Position numbers and translations under genes: made by a program. From positions 1-20,212 of the forward strand of contig UREM01000037.1 of the NCBI GenBank assembly GCA_900546775.1: a stretch of 20,212 bases of DNA, written 5' to 3'. This DNA comes from an uncultured Collinsella sp. GTDB lineage: Bacteria; Actinomycetota; Coriobacteriia; Coriobacteriales; Coriobacteriaceae. The notes below the pieces were generated by a model. The model had not been told where the DNA came from, made no database searches, and saw only the letters and a list, made by a program, of their open reading frames with translations. Within the stretch, counting starts at the first letter, position 1. The number at the start of each line of letters is the position of its first letter. Positions 10,064 to 17,170 of the stretch are shown one piece after another.

Positions 10064-12282
10064 CCCCTTTCGATCTTTGGAACACTCAGGCGCACCATCA
10101 ACGGAGATACGGCGCCCAAGACCACCAGCAGAGCGCCCGATGCGCCGACGACCTCTCCAAAAGGCATCGCGTTCGTCCCTCGCCCAAGGAACCCAATCGT
10201 CCCCACCTGGGAAGCGGGATCAAACGAGGCGAATGGAGCCAGCAGCGCGACGCCCATGCCCACGCTTTCAACATGAGCGCTCAACGAACCCAACACCAAG
10301 AGAACCGCGCAAACCATTCCGGTGACAACGGGGTTGCGGCTAATCGCTGCTGTCAACGCAGCGACGACGGAAATCACGCCGTATGCCATGACCAGCAACG
10401 GAATACTGCACAACACCGCCTCCCCCACCGTGGACGTTGTCGAAGCTCCCGCCCGAATGAGAGCGACGGGATACTCCGATCCACCCGCACCGTTCTTAAT
10501 CACGGACACAACGACAGCGGGAACCATCGACACCAAAAGCAGCACCAAGCCAAGCAGGAGAGCCAGCGCAACAGCCGTCAGAAAACGCACATGCGCTGTT
10601 GCGGGGATCTGGAGAACCAGAAGGGAACGACACTGCAGGTGGGTGCACGCGAGCGATGTGACAACCACGGGCAACAGCAAAAATAAGGAGGGAAGCGCTG
10701 CCTGGAGATACGAAAGGAGGATTAATGGGGGCATCTTCGTACTTAACTCGTAAACCTTGGGGTCCGGCAAGCTCGCGATCGACTCAAGCAGAAGGGCGCG
10801 CGCCTCCGCACGAGAAGGAGTCTCCGGCTCGATTCCGATCGATTGCAGGAGAGTCGCATCTGCCGCGCCCAGCTCACCTCGAGCGCGCTCGTACGTCGCA
10901 AGGCTTCGAAACCCCTCCGCAGGCATAGGCGCGTACACGAAACCCGAAAGAGCATCCCGCATGTCTTCCAGGGCCGCTTTGCCCTCGACGTCCATATTCG
11001 CAGCGTTCTGCTCTAGATACCGATCTATTGAACGGAGCTCCCCATCCCTATACCGAACAGCGGAAACGTTATCAGCGTCAGGAAACATCTCGACCAGAGC
11101 CGGGGCCAGCATCGTCGTCGACATTGCAATCGCGCATACGGCGAGGGTAGGAGAACGCAGGAGCAGTTTCCCCATCGTTCTTACGTATGCAACGGCGAAG
11201 GCACAAGCGCTCGAACGAGTTGCCGTTCTCGATGCAGTGAAGGAACCTCTCTCAAGACAAATCGGGGATATCGGGCACGCGCAGCCGCTCTTTCCAGCAA
11301 CGCAAAGCAGGCTAATTGCCAGCACCTCGATCCCGATTGCGCATACGAGGGCAATCGCGCCACGCTCGAAGCAAAGTCCAGGCAGATTCACTATCTGCGT
11401 TGTCGGGTACGGGCTATAGGCGCCGACGGTCAACTCAGTGTTCGCATACGTAAGGGGATTCAACAGGGCGAACTCACGTAAAGCGATGGATCTTCCGTAA
11501 TACCCGGGAACCATCGTCACCCCCATCAGGGCACATACGAACACGATTCCAAGCGTAGGGTTATTGGCAATCTTCACGGCAAGGTGAACGACAAGCGAGA
11601 TGAACGCTGCCACCAAGAATTGCAAGATGGCCGTCTGCGCGAACACCAGCCAAGCCGGTTTGATAACCGGAGTCGCATATTGAATGTAGCCTATCGGATA
11701 GAACGGCGAGCCCGGGCCATTCTTCACAAGCGCGGCGATTATCCCTGGAAGATTGATGGCGAGGACGGCAAGCATTGCAAAAACACTCGCCCATACGCTC
11801 GATGCAACAAGTCTACCCAGCTCGCCCATCGGTGCCTGGATGATGAGCTTTTCACGTTTGTTAAGACGCGCGGCAAGGAACGAGACGGCAACGGCCGTTG
11901 CGACCCATAGCAAGTACTCCTTCGATCCGTCATAATAGGTGTACTCTCCATCCGATATCTGCAGAAACGGAAGTAGGGGAGAGAGCGGTGCCAAGATAAG
12001 ACGTCCCGCGGCAAGAGGGTACAGAAGCGCGGGCATGCTTGATGAAGAGGTATAGACACCGTCCTCCCCCGCATTCACAAGCGCATCCGCATAGGATGCT
12101 GACAATTCCTGCTCAACACGGGTTATTCCCGACTCGAGGTATTCGACCCGTCCGTCGATGCCAGCCGCGCTCCTGAAGACGGGCAGAGCACAAAGAACCA
12201 TCAACGCAACAACGACAACACAGAGCGACCTGGAGGAGAGAAGCGACCTAAAGATCGCCTTCGAGATTTTGAGCATATTCAT
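10060..12282 (-). CDS. Double-module ABC-2-type permease
   Basis: 740 aa from the chosen start. Two permease modules lie in tandem. Each has TM1 (about 17-38 and 376-396), a large outside loop with acidic residues, then about five TM segments. The same motif occurs in both: NGPGSPFYPI near residue 188 and NGAGGSEYPV near residue 597; the fused protein downstream has NGFGQIGYPI. A Cys/Ser/Arg-rich linker (about 330-362) joins the modules. The ATG at 12282 is preferred over one at 12300 because AAGG lies 6 bases before it; 12300 has no SD. It is the first gene of the three-gene operon and overlaps the ATPase gene by 4 bases. No close named family is recognised; the overall plan fits an exporter with an extracytoplasmic loop domain. 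Confidence 0.85.
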   Translation of the reverse strand: MNMLKISKAIFRSLLSSRSLCVVVVALMVLCALPVFRSAAGIDGRVEYLESGITRVEQELSASYADALVNAGEDGVYTSSSSMPALLYPLAAGRLILAPLSPLLPFLQISDGEYTYYDGSKEYLLWVATAVAVSFLAARLNKREKLIIQAPMGELGRLVASSVWASVFAMLAVLAINLPGIIAALVKNGPGSPFYPIGYIQYATPVIKPAWLVFAQTAILQFLVAAFISLVVHLAVKIANNPTLGIVFVCALMGVTMVPGYYGRSIALREFALLNPLTYANTELTVGAYSPYPTTQIVNLPGLCFERGAIALVCAIGIEVLAISLLCVAGKSGCACPISPICLERGSFTASRTATRSSACAFAVAYVRTMGKLLLRSPTLAVCAIAMSTTMLAPALVEMFPDADNVSAVRYRDGELRSIDRYLEQNAANMDVEGKAALEDMRDALSGFVYAPMPAEGFRSLATYERARGELGAADATLLQSIGIEPETPSRAEARALLLESIASLPDPKVYELSTKMPPLILLSYLQAALPSLFLLLPVVVTSLACTHLQCRSLLVLQIPATAHVRFLTAVALALLLGLVLLLVSMVPAVVVSVIKNGAGGSEYPVALIRAGASTTSTVGEAVLCSIPLLVMAYGVISVVAALTAAISRNPVVTGMVCAVLLVLGSLSAHVESVGMGVALLAPFASFDPASQVGTIGFLGRGTNAMPFGEVVGASGALLVVLGAVSPLMVRLSVPKIERG

Positions 12283-12313
12283 CGCCAACCTTAACCTCAT
12301 CCAGTCGGAACAG

Positions 12314-12340
12314 AGGGGCCGAACAAAATGCTCGGCCCTT
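12314..12340 (-). promoter_or_regulatory. Hairpin in the leader of the ABC operon
   Basis: A 9-bp stem (AAGGGCCGA with TCGGCCCCT on the minus strand, one G-U pair) with a 9-base loop lies 32 bases upstream of the permease start. No U-run follows on the minus strand; on the plus strand TTATTACTT follows. It may be a leader structure or the relic of a terminator. Confidence 0.4.
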
Positions 12341-12341
12341 A

Positions 12342-12369
12342 TTACTTGCCGGCAAAGTCAATTTAACAT
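12342..12369 (+). promoter_or_regulatory. Promoter candidate for the DUF2975-regulator pair
   Basis: TTACTT (12342-12347) and TAACAT (12364-12369) are spaced by 16 bases on the plus strand, about 50 bases before the ATG at 12418. The -10 box lies within the palindrome at 12362-12380, so a bound protein would block it. Confidence 0.35.
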
Positions 12370-12380
12370 AAACTGTTAAA
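12362..12380. promoter_or_regulatory. Palindromic operator candidate in divergent promoter region
   Basis: TTTAACA and TGTTAAA form a perfect 7-bp inverted repeat around TAAAC. It stands between the divergent ABC operon and the membrane protein-regulator pair. This is the geometry expected for a dimeric helix-turn-helix regulator, plausibly the one encoded at 12940-13191. The binding itself is inferred. Confidence 0.5.
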
Positions 12381-12417
12381 AAGTAACCTGAGTTTTTTAA
12401 ATTCTTCGGAGGTTATT

Positions 12418-12930
12418 ATGAGTTCCGACAATCGCACTCCCCGGCTTCATTCCTTCCGCATCGCATGTGCGATAGCCTCTGCGACCCTTTGCGCCACCGC
12501 CATCGCACAAGTGGCGTTCTCCTTAAAGCCAGCAATCGAAGTGCTCGACAACCCTGTAATTGCAGACTCCCCCGCGTATCCAGCCCTTGCGATCTCGACA
12601 TTGGTCCCTGCCGTCATCGGTATCGCTACGACCATCCTCAGCGCCGTTCTCGTGTGGACGATCAAGAGCGGAGACCCCTTCAAGAAAGGGTCTGCGACAT
12701 GCTTGAAGGTGCTCGGCATTCTCTTCGTTGTTCAAGCTGCCACCAGCCTCTACGCCGGCTCACTCAAAACCTCCGTTTCGATGTTTGGCGGCGAGGGGGC
12801 CGTCGGCGCCCAAGAGATCGCTTCATCATTCGATTGGACCTCTCTGGTTCTCGGCATCGTCCTGTTCATGCTTTCCCAGCTCTTCTTGTACGCCCGAGAG
12901 CTGTACCTCGACTCCGACGAGATTGCGTAA
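12418..12930 (+). CDS. DUF2975-like four-helix membrane protein
   Basis: 170 aa. Four hydrophobic segments are clear: about 13-36, 54-82, 95-114 and 140-160, with a short charged C-terminus (ARELYLDSDEIA). The size, topology, charged tail and a small YozG-like regulator gene 9 bases downstream match the DUF2975 family, whose function is not established. GGAGG lies 5 bases before the ATG. Such pairs often accompany ABC exporters in Gram-positives and have been suggested as membrane sensors working with their regulator; here the role is inferred. It is divergent from the ABC operon and shares its control region. Confidence 0.78.
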   Translation: MSSDNRTPRLHSFRIACAIASATLCATAIAQVAFSLKPAIEVLDNPVIADSPAYPALAISTLVPAVIGIATTILSAVLVWTIKSGDPFKKGSATCLKVLGILFVVQAATSLYAGSLKTSVSMFGGEGAVGAQEIASSFDWTSLVLGIVLFMLSQLFLYARELYLDSDEIA

Positions 12931-12939
12931 GGAAACGCC

Positions 12940-13191
12940 ATGCCCGTAATTGTTCGCCTCGACAAGATCATGGCCGAGCGAAAGATTTCCTCGAACGAAC
13001 TTGCCGAAAGGATTGGAACCACGCCCGTGAACCTGTCCCGTATTAAAAAAGGGCATATTCGCGGCATTCGCTTCAACACACTCGAGCAGCTATGCCTCGC
13101 CCTTCGTTGCCAACCCGGAGACCTTCTCGAAGTCATGAGCGAAGAGGATGCCCGAAAGGAGTTCGGACTCGATTGGTCCGCCGAGGATTAG
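12940..13191 (+). CDS. Small Cro/CI-type (YozG-like) transcriptional regulator
   Basis: 83 aa. Seen: VRLDKIMAERKISSNELAERIG (residues 5-26), a second and recognition helix around TTPVNLSRIKKGHIRGIRF (27-45), and LEQLCLALRCQPGDLLE (48-64), the full pattern of the HTH_26 group. There is no sensing domain. AAGGA overlaps the stop of the upstream gene, 6 bases from this ATG. It is co-transcribed with the membrane protein and is the natural candidate to bind the palindrome at 12362-12380. Its TAG stop lies in the same frame as the integrase remnant that follows without any gap, so the end of this gene may be a recombination junction. Confidence 0.92.
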   Translation: MPVIVRLDKIMAERKISSNELAERIGTTPVNLSRIKKGHIRGIRFNTLEQLCLALRCQPGDLLEVMSEEDARKEFGLDWSAED

Positions 13192-13917
13192 AGGGCGGTC
13201 GTACTCGCCCTGCACACGGGGATGCGAATCGGCGAGGTCTGCGGCCTTCGGTGGTGCGATGTGGATTTCGAGACGGGCCTGATCTCGATCAGACACTCGG
13301 TGGCGTACGCGAAGGGAATGGGTTCGTTCATCAAGGACACCAAGACCCATGACGCCAGGGGTATCCCCATCGACCCGGTCGGCCTACTCCCCTTCCTGAA
13401 GGAGACCCACGAGATCGACTGCGGAAAGCTGCGCTTGCGCGGCCTTACCGGGGCGGTCGAGATCGGGGACTGCTACATCCTGTCGGAGCCGGGCGCGACC
13501 TTCGCGACGACAAGCTATATCCGCAGGGCGTTCAAGACGTTCTCGGAGACCAACGGCCTCATGGGCACCAACGACGAGCTGATCACGTTCCACGGCCTTC
13601 GCCACACGTTCGCAACGCAGTGGATCCGCCAAGGCGGCGATATCAAGGCGCTCCAATCGATCCTCGGCCACAAGGACGCCATGGCGACGCTCAACGTCTA
13701 CGCCGACATCGAGCCCATCTCCAAAATCCATAACATGCTGCGCGCCACGCCGTGCCTTTGGCGCGGGCACCTCGGGCCGAGGGTCGATCCGGGTCCCATG
13801 TTCCAACAGAGGATCCAGGAGTCCATCGAGACGCTCCAGGCGTTCGGCTACGGCATCACCGAGCCGGACGACCGAAATATCGCCATACGCGACGTGAAGA
13901 CGAACAGTTGGCTCTAG
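13192..13917 (+). pseudogene. Tyrosine recombinase remnant, catalytic domain only
   Basis: The reading frame encodes the C-terminal catalytic half of a phage-type integrase. Seen: LALHTGMRIGEVCGLRWCDVD with the first catalytic Arg (codon 13225), HGLRHTFATQW with the HxxR pair (His 13591, Arg 13600), LGHKDA with the second His (13669), and the nucleophile in NVYADI (Tyr 13699). All five catalytic residues are intact. Missing are the arm-binding and core-binding domains: homology begins right after the TAG of the regulator gene, in the same frame. The first internal ATG (13222) has no properly placed SD. It is therefore best read as a 5'-truncated, probably silent remnant. The C-terminal tail after the Tyr (about 70 residues) looks unlike common integrases. 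It marks the edge of an acquired region. Confidence 0.82.
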
Positions 13918-14243
13918 CTCACCGAGTACGCGGCAGTGCTGGGCCCATCCCAACTGAGGTCACGGTGGTCCGATAGGGGCGCCGCCCGCGGCATGCGCCG
14001 CGGAGCGGTATCCCCTACCGAAGGGCGGGGATGCCCTCCGCTTCCAGTTCGGAATCAGCCGTCGGAGGCGTTCGGCTGACTGCGGGAACGGCCTGTCCGC
14101 TCAATGTGTTCGGCTGAGATCGGAAATCAACCCAACACGAGCCGGACACGCGCCAGACGGCTCTTCCCCGTGCGGCCTTCCCCCTTACGCTCATGTTGCA
14201 GGCATGTAACGCCGCAGCGAGCGCGCCTTTTTTGCGCCAGACA
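13918..14243. other. Gene-free hairpin-rich spacer
   Basis: No credible gene is seen. It holds a compound hairpin (13974-14017: TAGGGG/CCCCTA outside, CCGCGGC/GCCGCGG inside), an inverted repeat TCAGCCG/CGGCTGA (14055-14061, 14073-14079), and a second copy of GTTCGGCTGA at 14108-14117. No tRNA or recognisable attachment site is visible, although such sites would be expected near an integrase remnant. Confidence 0.5.
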
Positions 14244-14266
14244 GGTACAATGATGAACACTGTACC
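14244..14266 (+). promoter_or_regulatory. -10 box inside an inverted repeat before the ACT gene
   Basis: GGTACA and TGTACC are perfect inverted repeats with an 11-base spacer. TACAAT (14246-14251) inside it matches a -10 box on the plus strand, 63 bases before the ACT-domain start. No good -35 is seen. The overlap of repeat and -10 suggests a repressor site, which is inferred. Confidence 0.4.
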
Positions 14267-14313
14267 GTAGCGGAGCGCCCCGCGCGCGCCGCAATCACGC
14301 GAAAGGGTTTCCC

Positions 14314-14601
14314 ATGGCCGAGATCTCGTCCTCCCGTATCGTCATCACCGTCCTTGGCAAGAACCGCCCCGGCATCGTCGCCGGCGTCACCCGTGTCCTA
14401 GGCGAGGCCAACGTCGACATCCGCGACATCACGCAGTCCATTATCGAGGACATCTTCACCATGACCATGCTGGCCGATACCGCCGAGTCCAAGCTCGACT
14501 TCGCCGAGCTGCAGAAGGCGCTGGCCGAGGCCGGCGAGCTTTCGGGCGTCAACGTGTCCATCCAGCGCGAGGACGTCTTCAACTTTATGTACCGCCTGTA
14601 G
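14314..14601 (+). CDS. ACT domain-containing protein (UPF0237-like)
   Basis: 95 aa, the length of the stand-alone ACT proteins of the UPF0237 group. Seen: VITVLGKNRPGIVAGVTRVLGEANVDIRDITQ (about 10-41), the ligand-binding first strand, loop and helix of the ACT fold, and IFTMTMLADTAES (47-59) for the next strand. ACT domains usually bind amino acids and act as allosteric sensors; the ligand is not readable here. AAAGGG precedes the ATG by 6 bases. In many Gram-positives this gene lies beside a UPF0210 gene, but here citrate synthase follows after 77 bases in the same direction, so the two may share a transcript. Confidence 0.9.
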   Translation: MAEISSSRIVITVLGKNRPGIVAGVTRVLGEANVDIRDITQSIIEDIFTMTMLADTAESKLDFAELQKALAEAGELSGVNVSIQREDVFNFMYRL

Positions 14602-14678
14602 CGAGCAAGCCGCTCGGGGCAGCTTGACGTCATATCGTCCAAGCGCGCGGCCCCAAAGCGGACCGGAGAGGAGCGCGC

Positions 14679-16097
14679 ATGGCCTACGACGCCAAGAAAA
14701 TCTACTACCGCTTCGACGATCACCTGAGCCGCCTGGTTCTGGATTACGAGGCGAGCCGCCAGATTTCGCCTGAGAGCGAAAGCCTCTACCACGGCCTGCC
14801 GACCGACCCTTATGACGAGGGCCTGTTTGTTGAGCACAATGTCAAGCGCGGCCTGCGCAATGCCGACGGCTCGGGCGTGGTCGCGGGCCTCACTCGCATC
14901 TCGGATGTGCACGGCTACAACAAGGTCGACGGAAAGGTCGTGCCCGATCAGGGCAAGCTCACGCTTCGCGGCTACAGCATCGAGGATCTGGTCAACAATG
15001 CCCAGGCCGAGAATCGCTACGGCTACGAGGAAGTCGCCTATCTGCTTATCACGGGTTCGCTGCCCAACAAGGAAGAGCTCGACGGCTTTTGCGAGCGCCT
15101 GGGCGCCTTTAGACATCTGAGCGACGAGTACGTCAAAGAGTTCCCTATGACCACGGTGTCGTCGAGCATCATGAACGTGCTCCAGCGCGCCGTGCTGCTG
15201 CTCTACGCCTTCGATGCCGAACCAGACGTGATCACGCCCGAGCATGAGATCGACGTGGCTATTTCCATGCTCGCACGTCTCCCGCGCATCGCCGCCTTCG
15301 CACACATGGCCTCGATCGCCAAGCTTCGCGGCTCCGAGGTTCACGTGCCGCACCCCACGCCCGGCCTCTCCACCGCCGAGACCATCCTACAGGTGCTCCG
15401 CGGCGGTATGGCGTTCACCCGCGATGAGGCCATGCTGCTCGACGTGATGCTCATGCTGCATGCAGAGCACGGCGGCGGCAACAACTCCACGTTTGCCTGC
15501 CGCGTGCTGTCCTCCTCGGCCACCGACCCGTATTCCGCCTACGCCGCGGCCATCGGCTCGCTCAAGGGCCCGCGCCACGGCGGCGCCAACGCCAAGGTCG
15601 TGTCTATGCACGAGGACATCCGCGCGCATGTCTCCAACTGGGAGGACGAGGACGAGGTCGCGGCCTACCTGGGCAAGATCCTCGACAAGCAGGCCTTCGA
15701 CGGCACGGGCCTCATCTACGGCATGGGCCACGCCGTCTATACGCTCAGCGACCCGCGCGCCGAGGTCTGCCGTCGTTACGCGCGCACACTTGCCGCCAAG
15801 AAGAACCTGGGCGATGAGTTCGCGCTCATCGAGCGCATCGAGCGCCTGGCACCCCAGGTCATGCGCGACCACGGCATGACCAAGCCCATCTGCGCCAACA
15901 TCGACCTGTACACGGGCTTTATCTACAAGATGCTCGGCGTGCCCGAAACGCTCTTTACGCCGCTATTCGCCGTCGCCCGCATGGCCGGCTGGTCGGCACA
16001 CCGCATGGAAGAGCTCTTCTGCGCGCACCGTATCATCCGCCCCGCCTATCGTCCGGTGATCGAGCCGCTGGAGTACAAGCCGCTCGCCGACCGCTAG
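14679..16097 (+). CDS. gltA: Citrate synthase
   Basis: 472 aa. It condenses acetyl-CoA and oxaloacetate to citrate in the cytoplasm. Seen: MLMLHAEHGGGNNSTFACRV with His264, GSLKGPRHGGANAKV with His300, GMGHAVYTLSDPRA (348-361), NIDLYTGFIYKMLGVP with Asp409, and RMAGWSAHRMEEL (434-446). His264, His300 and Asp409 correspond to the catalytic triad. It is longer at the N-terminus than the 430-aa enterobacterial enzyme, resembling clostridial forms. GGAGAGGAG lies just before the ATG. No aconitase or isocitrate dehydrogenase gene is in the window, so its use in a partial TCA branch towards 2-oxoglutarate and glutamate is only a possibility. A 2-methylcitrate synthase activity cannot be excluded. 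Confidence 0.93.
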   Translation: MAYDAKKIYYRFDDHLSRLVLDYEASRQISPESESLYHGLPTDPYDEGLFVEHNVKRGLRNADGSGVVAGLTRISDVHGYNKVDGKVVPDQGKLTLRGYSIEDLVNNAQAENRYGYEEVAYLLITGSLPNKEELDGFCERLGAFRHLSDEYVKEFPMTTVSSSIMNVLQRAVLLLYAFDAEPDVITPEHEIDVAISMLARLPRIAAFAHMASIAKLRGSEVHVPHPTPGLSTAETILQVLRGGMAFTRDEAMLLDVMLMLHAEHGGGNNSTFACRVLSSSATDPYSAYAAAIGSLKGPRHGGANAKVVSMHEDIRAHVSNWEDEDEVAAYLGKILDKQAFDGTGLIYGMGHAVYTLSDPRAEVCRRYARTLAAKKNLGDEFALIERIERLAPQVMRDHGMTKPICANIDLYTGFIYKMLGVPETLFTPLFAVARMAGWSAHRMEELFCAHRIIRPAYRPVIEPLEYKPLADR

Positions 16098-16120
16098 GAC
16101 GCGGACCGTTATAGAACTCG

Positions 16121-16158
16121 AGCGTGGCCAGGGACCCAAGCCCTCGGCCACGCTTTTT
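16121..16158 (+). terminator. Rho-independent terminator of citrate synthase
   Basis: AGCGTGGCC and GGCCACGCT form a perfect 9-bp stem, extended by AGGG/CCCT inside, and run into TTTTT. It lies 24 bases after the stop and before the HAD gene. Confidence 0.93.
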
Positions 16159-16183
16159 ATGCCAGTAGAAAGGGCTGCATCAA

Positions 16184-17026
16184 ATGATTGTGTTTTCCGA
16201 TATGGATGGGACGCTGCTGACGAGCGATAAGCAAATGAGCGATGCCACCTGGGCGATGCTCGACGAGCTCGCACGTCGTGGCATCGAGTTTGTTCCCTGC
16301 ACGGGACGTCCACTGTCGGGCATCTTTGAGCCCATTCTCGCCCATCCCGCCGTGCACTACGCGGTCTGTGCCAACGGCGCCAGCGTCTGGCAGCTCGACG
16401 AGGATACGCCCACCGACGCCTCGCGCGCCACGTGCATCTTGAGCCGTCCGCTCGACCGTGGCATTGCCCACCGCATCCATCGCATTGCCGCCGGCCACGA
16501 TGTGACCTTCGATATCTTCGCGGACGGGCAGTGCTTCCTCCCCCGCTCGCTCTACACGCGCCTGGACGAATTCTGCGGCGGCGACCCCCACATCGCGGCT
16601 TCGCTCAAGCGCACACGAACACCGATCGACATGAATATCGACAGCAAGATCGACGAGGTCGAGACGCTCGAACGCATCGCCATGTACTGGCACGACCCGG
16701 CCGATCGCGACGCCATCGCGGCTGAGCTCGACACGCTCGGAAGCATTGAGGTCACGCGTTCGTACGCCATGAATATCGAGGTCATGGGCGAGGGCGCCAC
16801 CAAGGGAACTGCCTTGACCTGGCTGTGCGAGCATCTGGACGAGCCCCTTGCCGATGCTTGGGCCTTCGGCGACAACATCAACGACATCCCGATGCTTGTG
16901 GCAGCGGGCCACGGCACGGCCATGATCAACGGCGAGCCCGAGGACCGCGAGGCTGCCGGCGCCATCACCGAGTTCGACAATGACCACGACGGCGTCGCCC
17001 GCACCATCATGGCCGCCCTCGCCTAG
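16184..17026 (+). CDS. HAD-IIB (Cof-type) phosphatase
   Basis: 280 aa. Seen: motif I DMDGT (nucleophile Asp6, acid Asp8), motif II Thr40 in CTGRP, motif III Lys207 in GATKGTAL, and motif IV GDNINDIPML (229-238). The large inserted cap (about 85-195) is the C2B type of Cof-like sugar phosphatases and phosphoglycolate-like enzymes. The substrate cannot be named. AAAGGG lies 9 bases before the ATG. It follows the strong citrate synthase terminator, so it needs its own promoter, which is not obvious in the short gap. It converges on a paralogue at 17171-17965. Confidence 0.92.
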   Translation: MIVFSDMDGTLLTSDKQMSDATWAMLDELARRGIEFVPCTGRPLSGIFEPILAHPAVHYAVCANGASVWQLDEDTPTDASRATCILSRPLDRGIAHRIHRIAAGHDVTFDIFADGQCFLPRSLYTRLDEFCGGDPHIAASLKRTRTPIDMNIDSKIDEVETLERIAMYWHDPADRDAIAAELDTLGSIEVTRSYAMNIEVMGEGATKGTALTWLCEHLDEPLADAWAFGDNINDIPMLVAAGHGTAMINGEPEDREAAGAITEFDNDHDGVARTIMAALA

Positions 17027-17035
17027 TCATCGGCC

Positions 17036-17167
17036 AGTCATTGGGGACGTTCTTAAACGACTAGTCATTGGGGACGTTCTTCGCGAAAGCCACAAGGACT
17101 GTCCCAACCTGCCGGCACTTGGGGACGTTCCCAAACTGCCGGCAGGAAAGGAACGTCCCCAAATGCC
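17036..17167. repeat. Cluster of GGGGACGTTC repeats with long hairpin
   Basis: AGTCATTGGGGACGTTCTT occurs twice (17036-17054, 17063-17081). A third core, TTGGGGACGTTCC (17119-17131), pairs perfectly with GGAACGTCCCCAA (17150-17162), and the pairing extends outward by GGCA/TGCC (17114-17117, 17164-17167). TGCCGGCA occurs twice, at 17110-17117 and in the loop. A half unit CTGTCCCAAC lies between. The cluster fills nearly the whole gap between two convergent HAD genes. It is REP-like and may also stop transcripts from both sides. Confidence 0.7.
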
Positions 17168-17170
17168 AGT

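Noticed and set aside
14295..15353. Long minus-strand open frame across the ACT and citrate synthase genes
   Set aside because: It crosses two real genes and their spacer and shows no domain signature.
17036..17167. CRISPR array
   Set aside because: Spacing is irregular, there are only two direct copies plus an inverted pair, and no spacers of equal length or cas genes.
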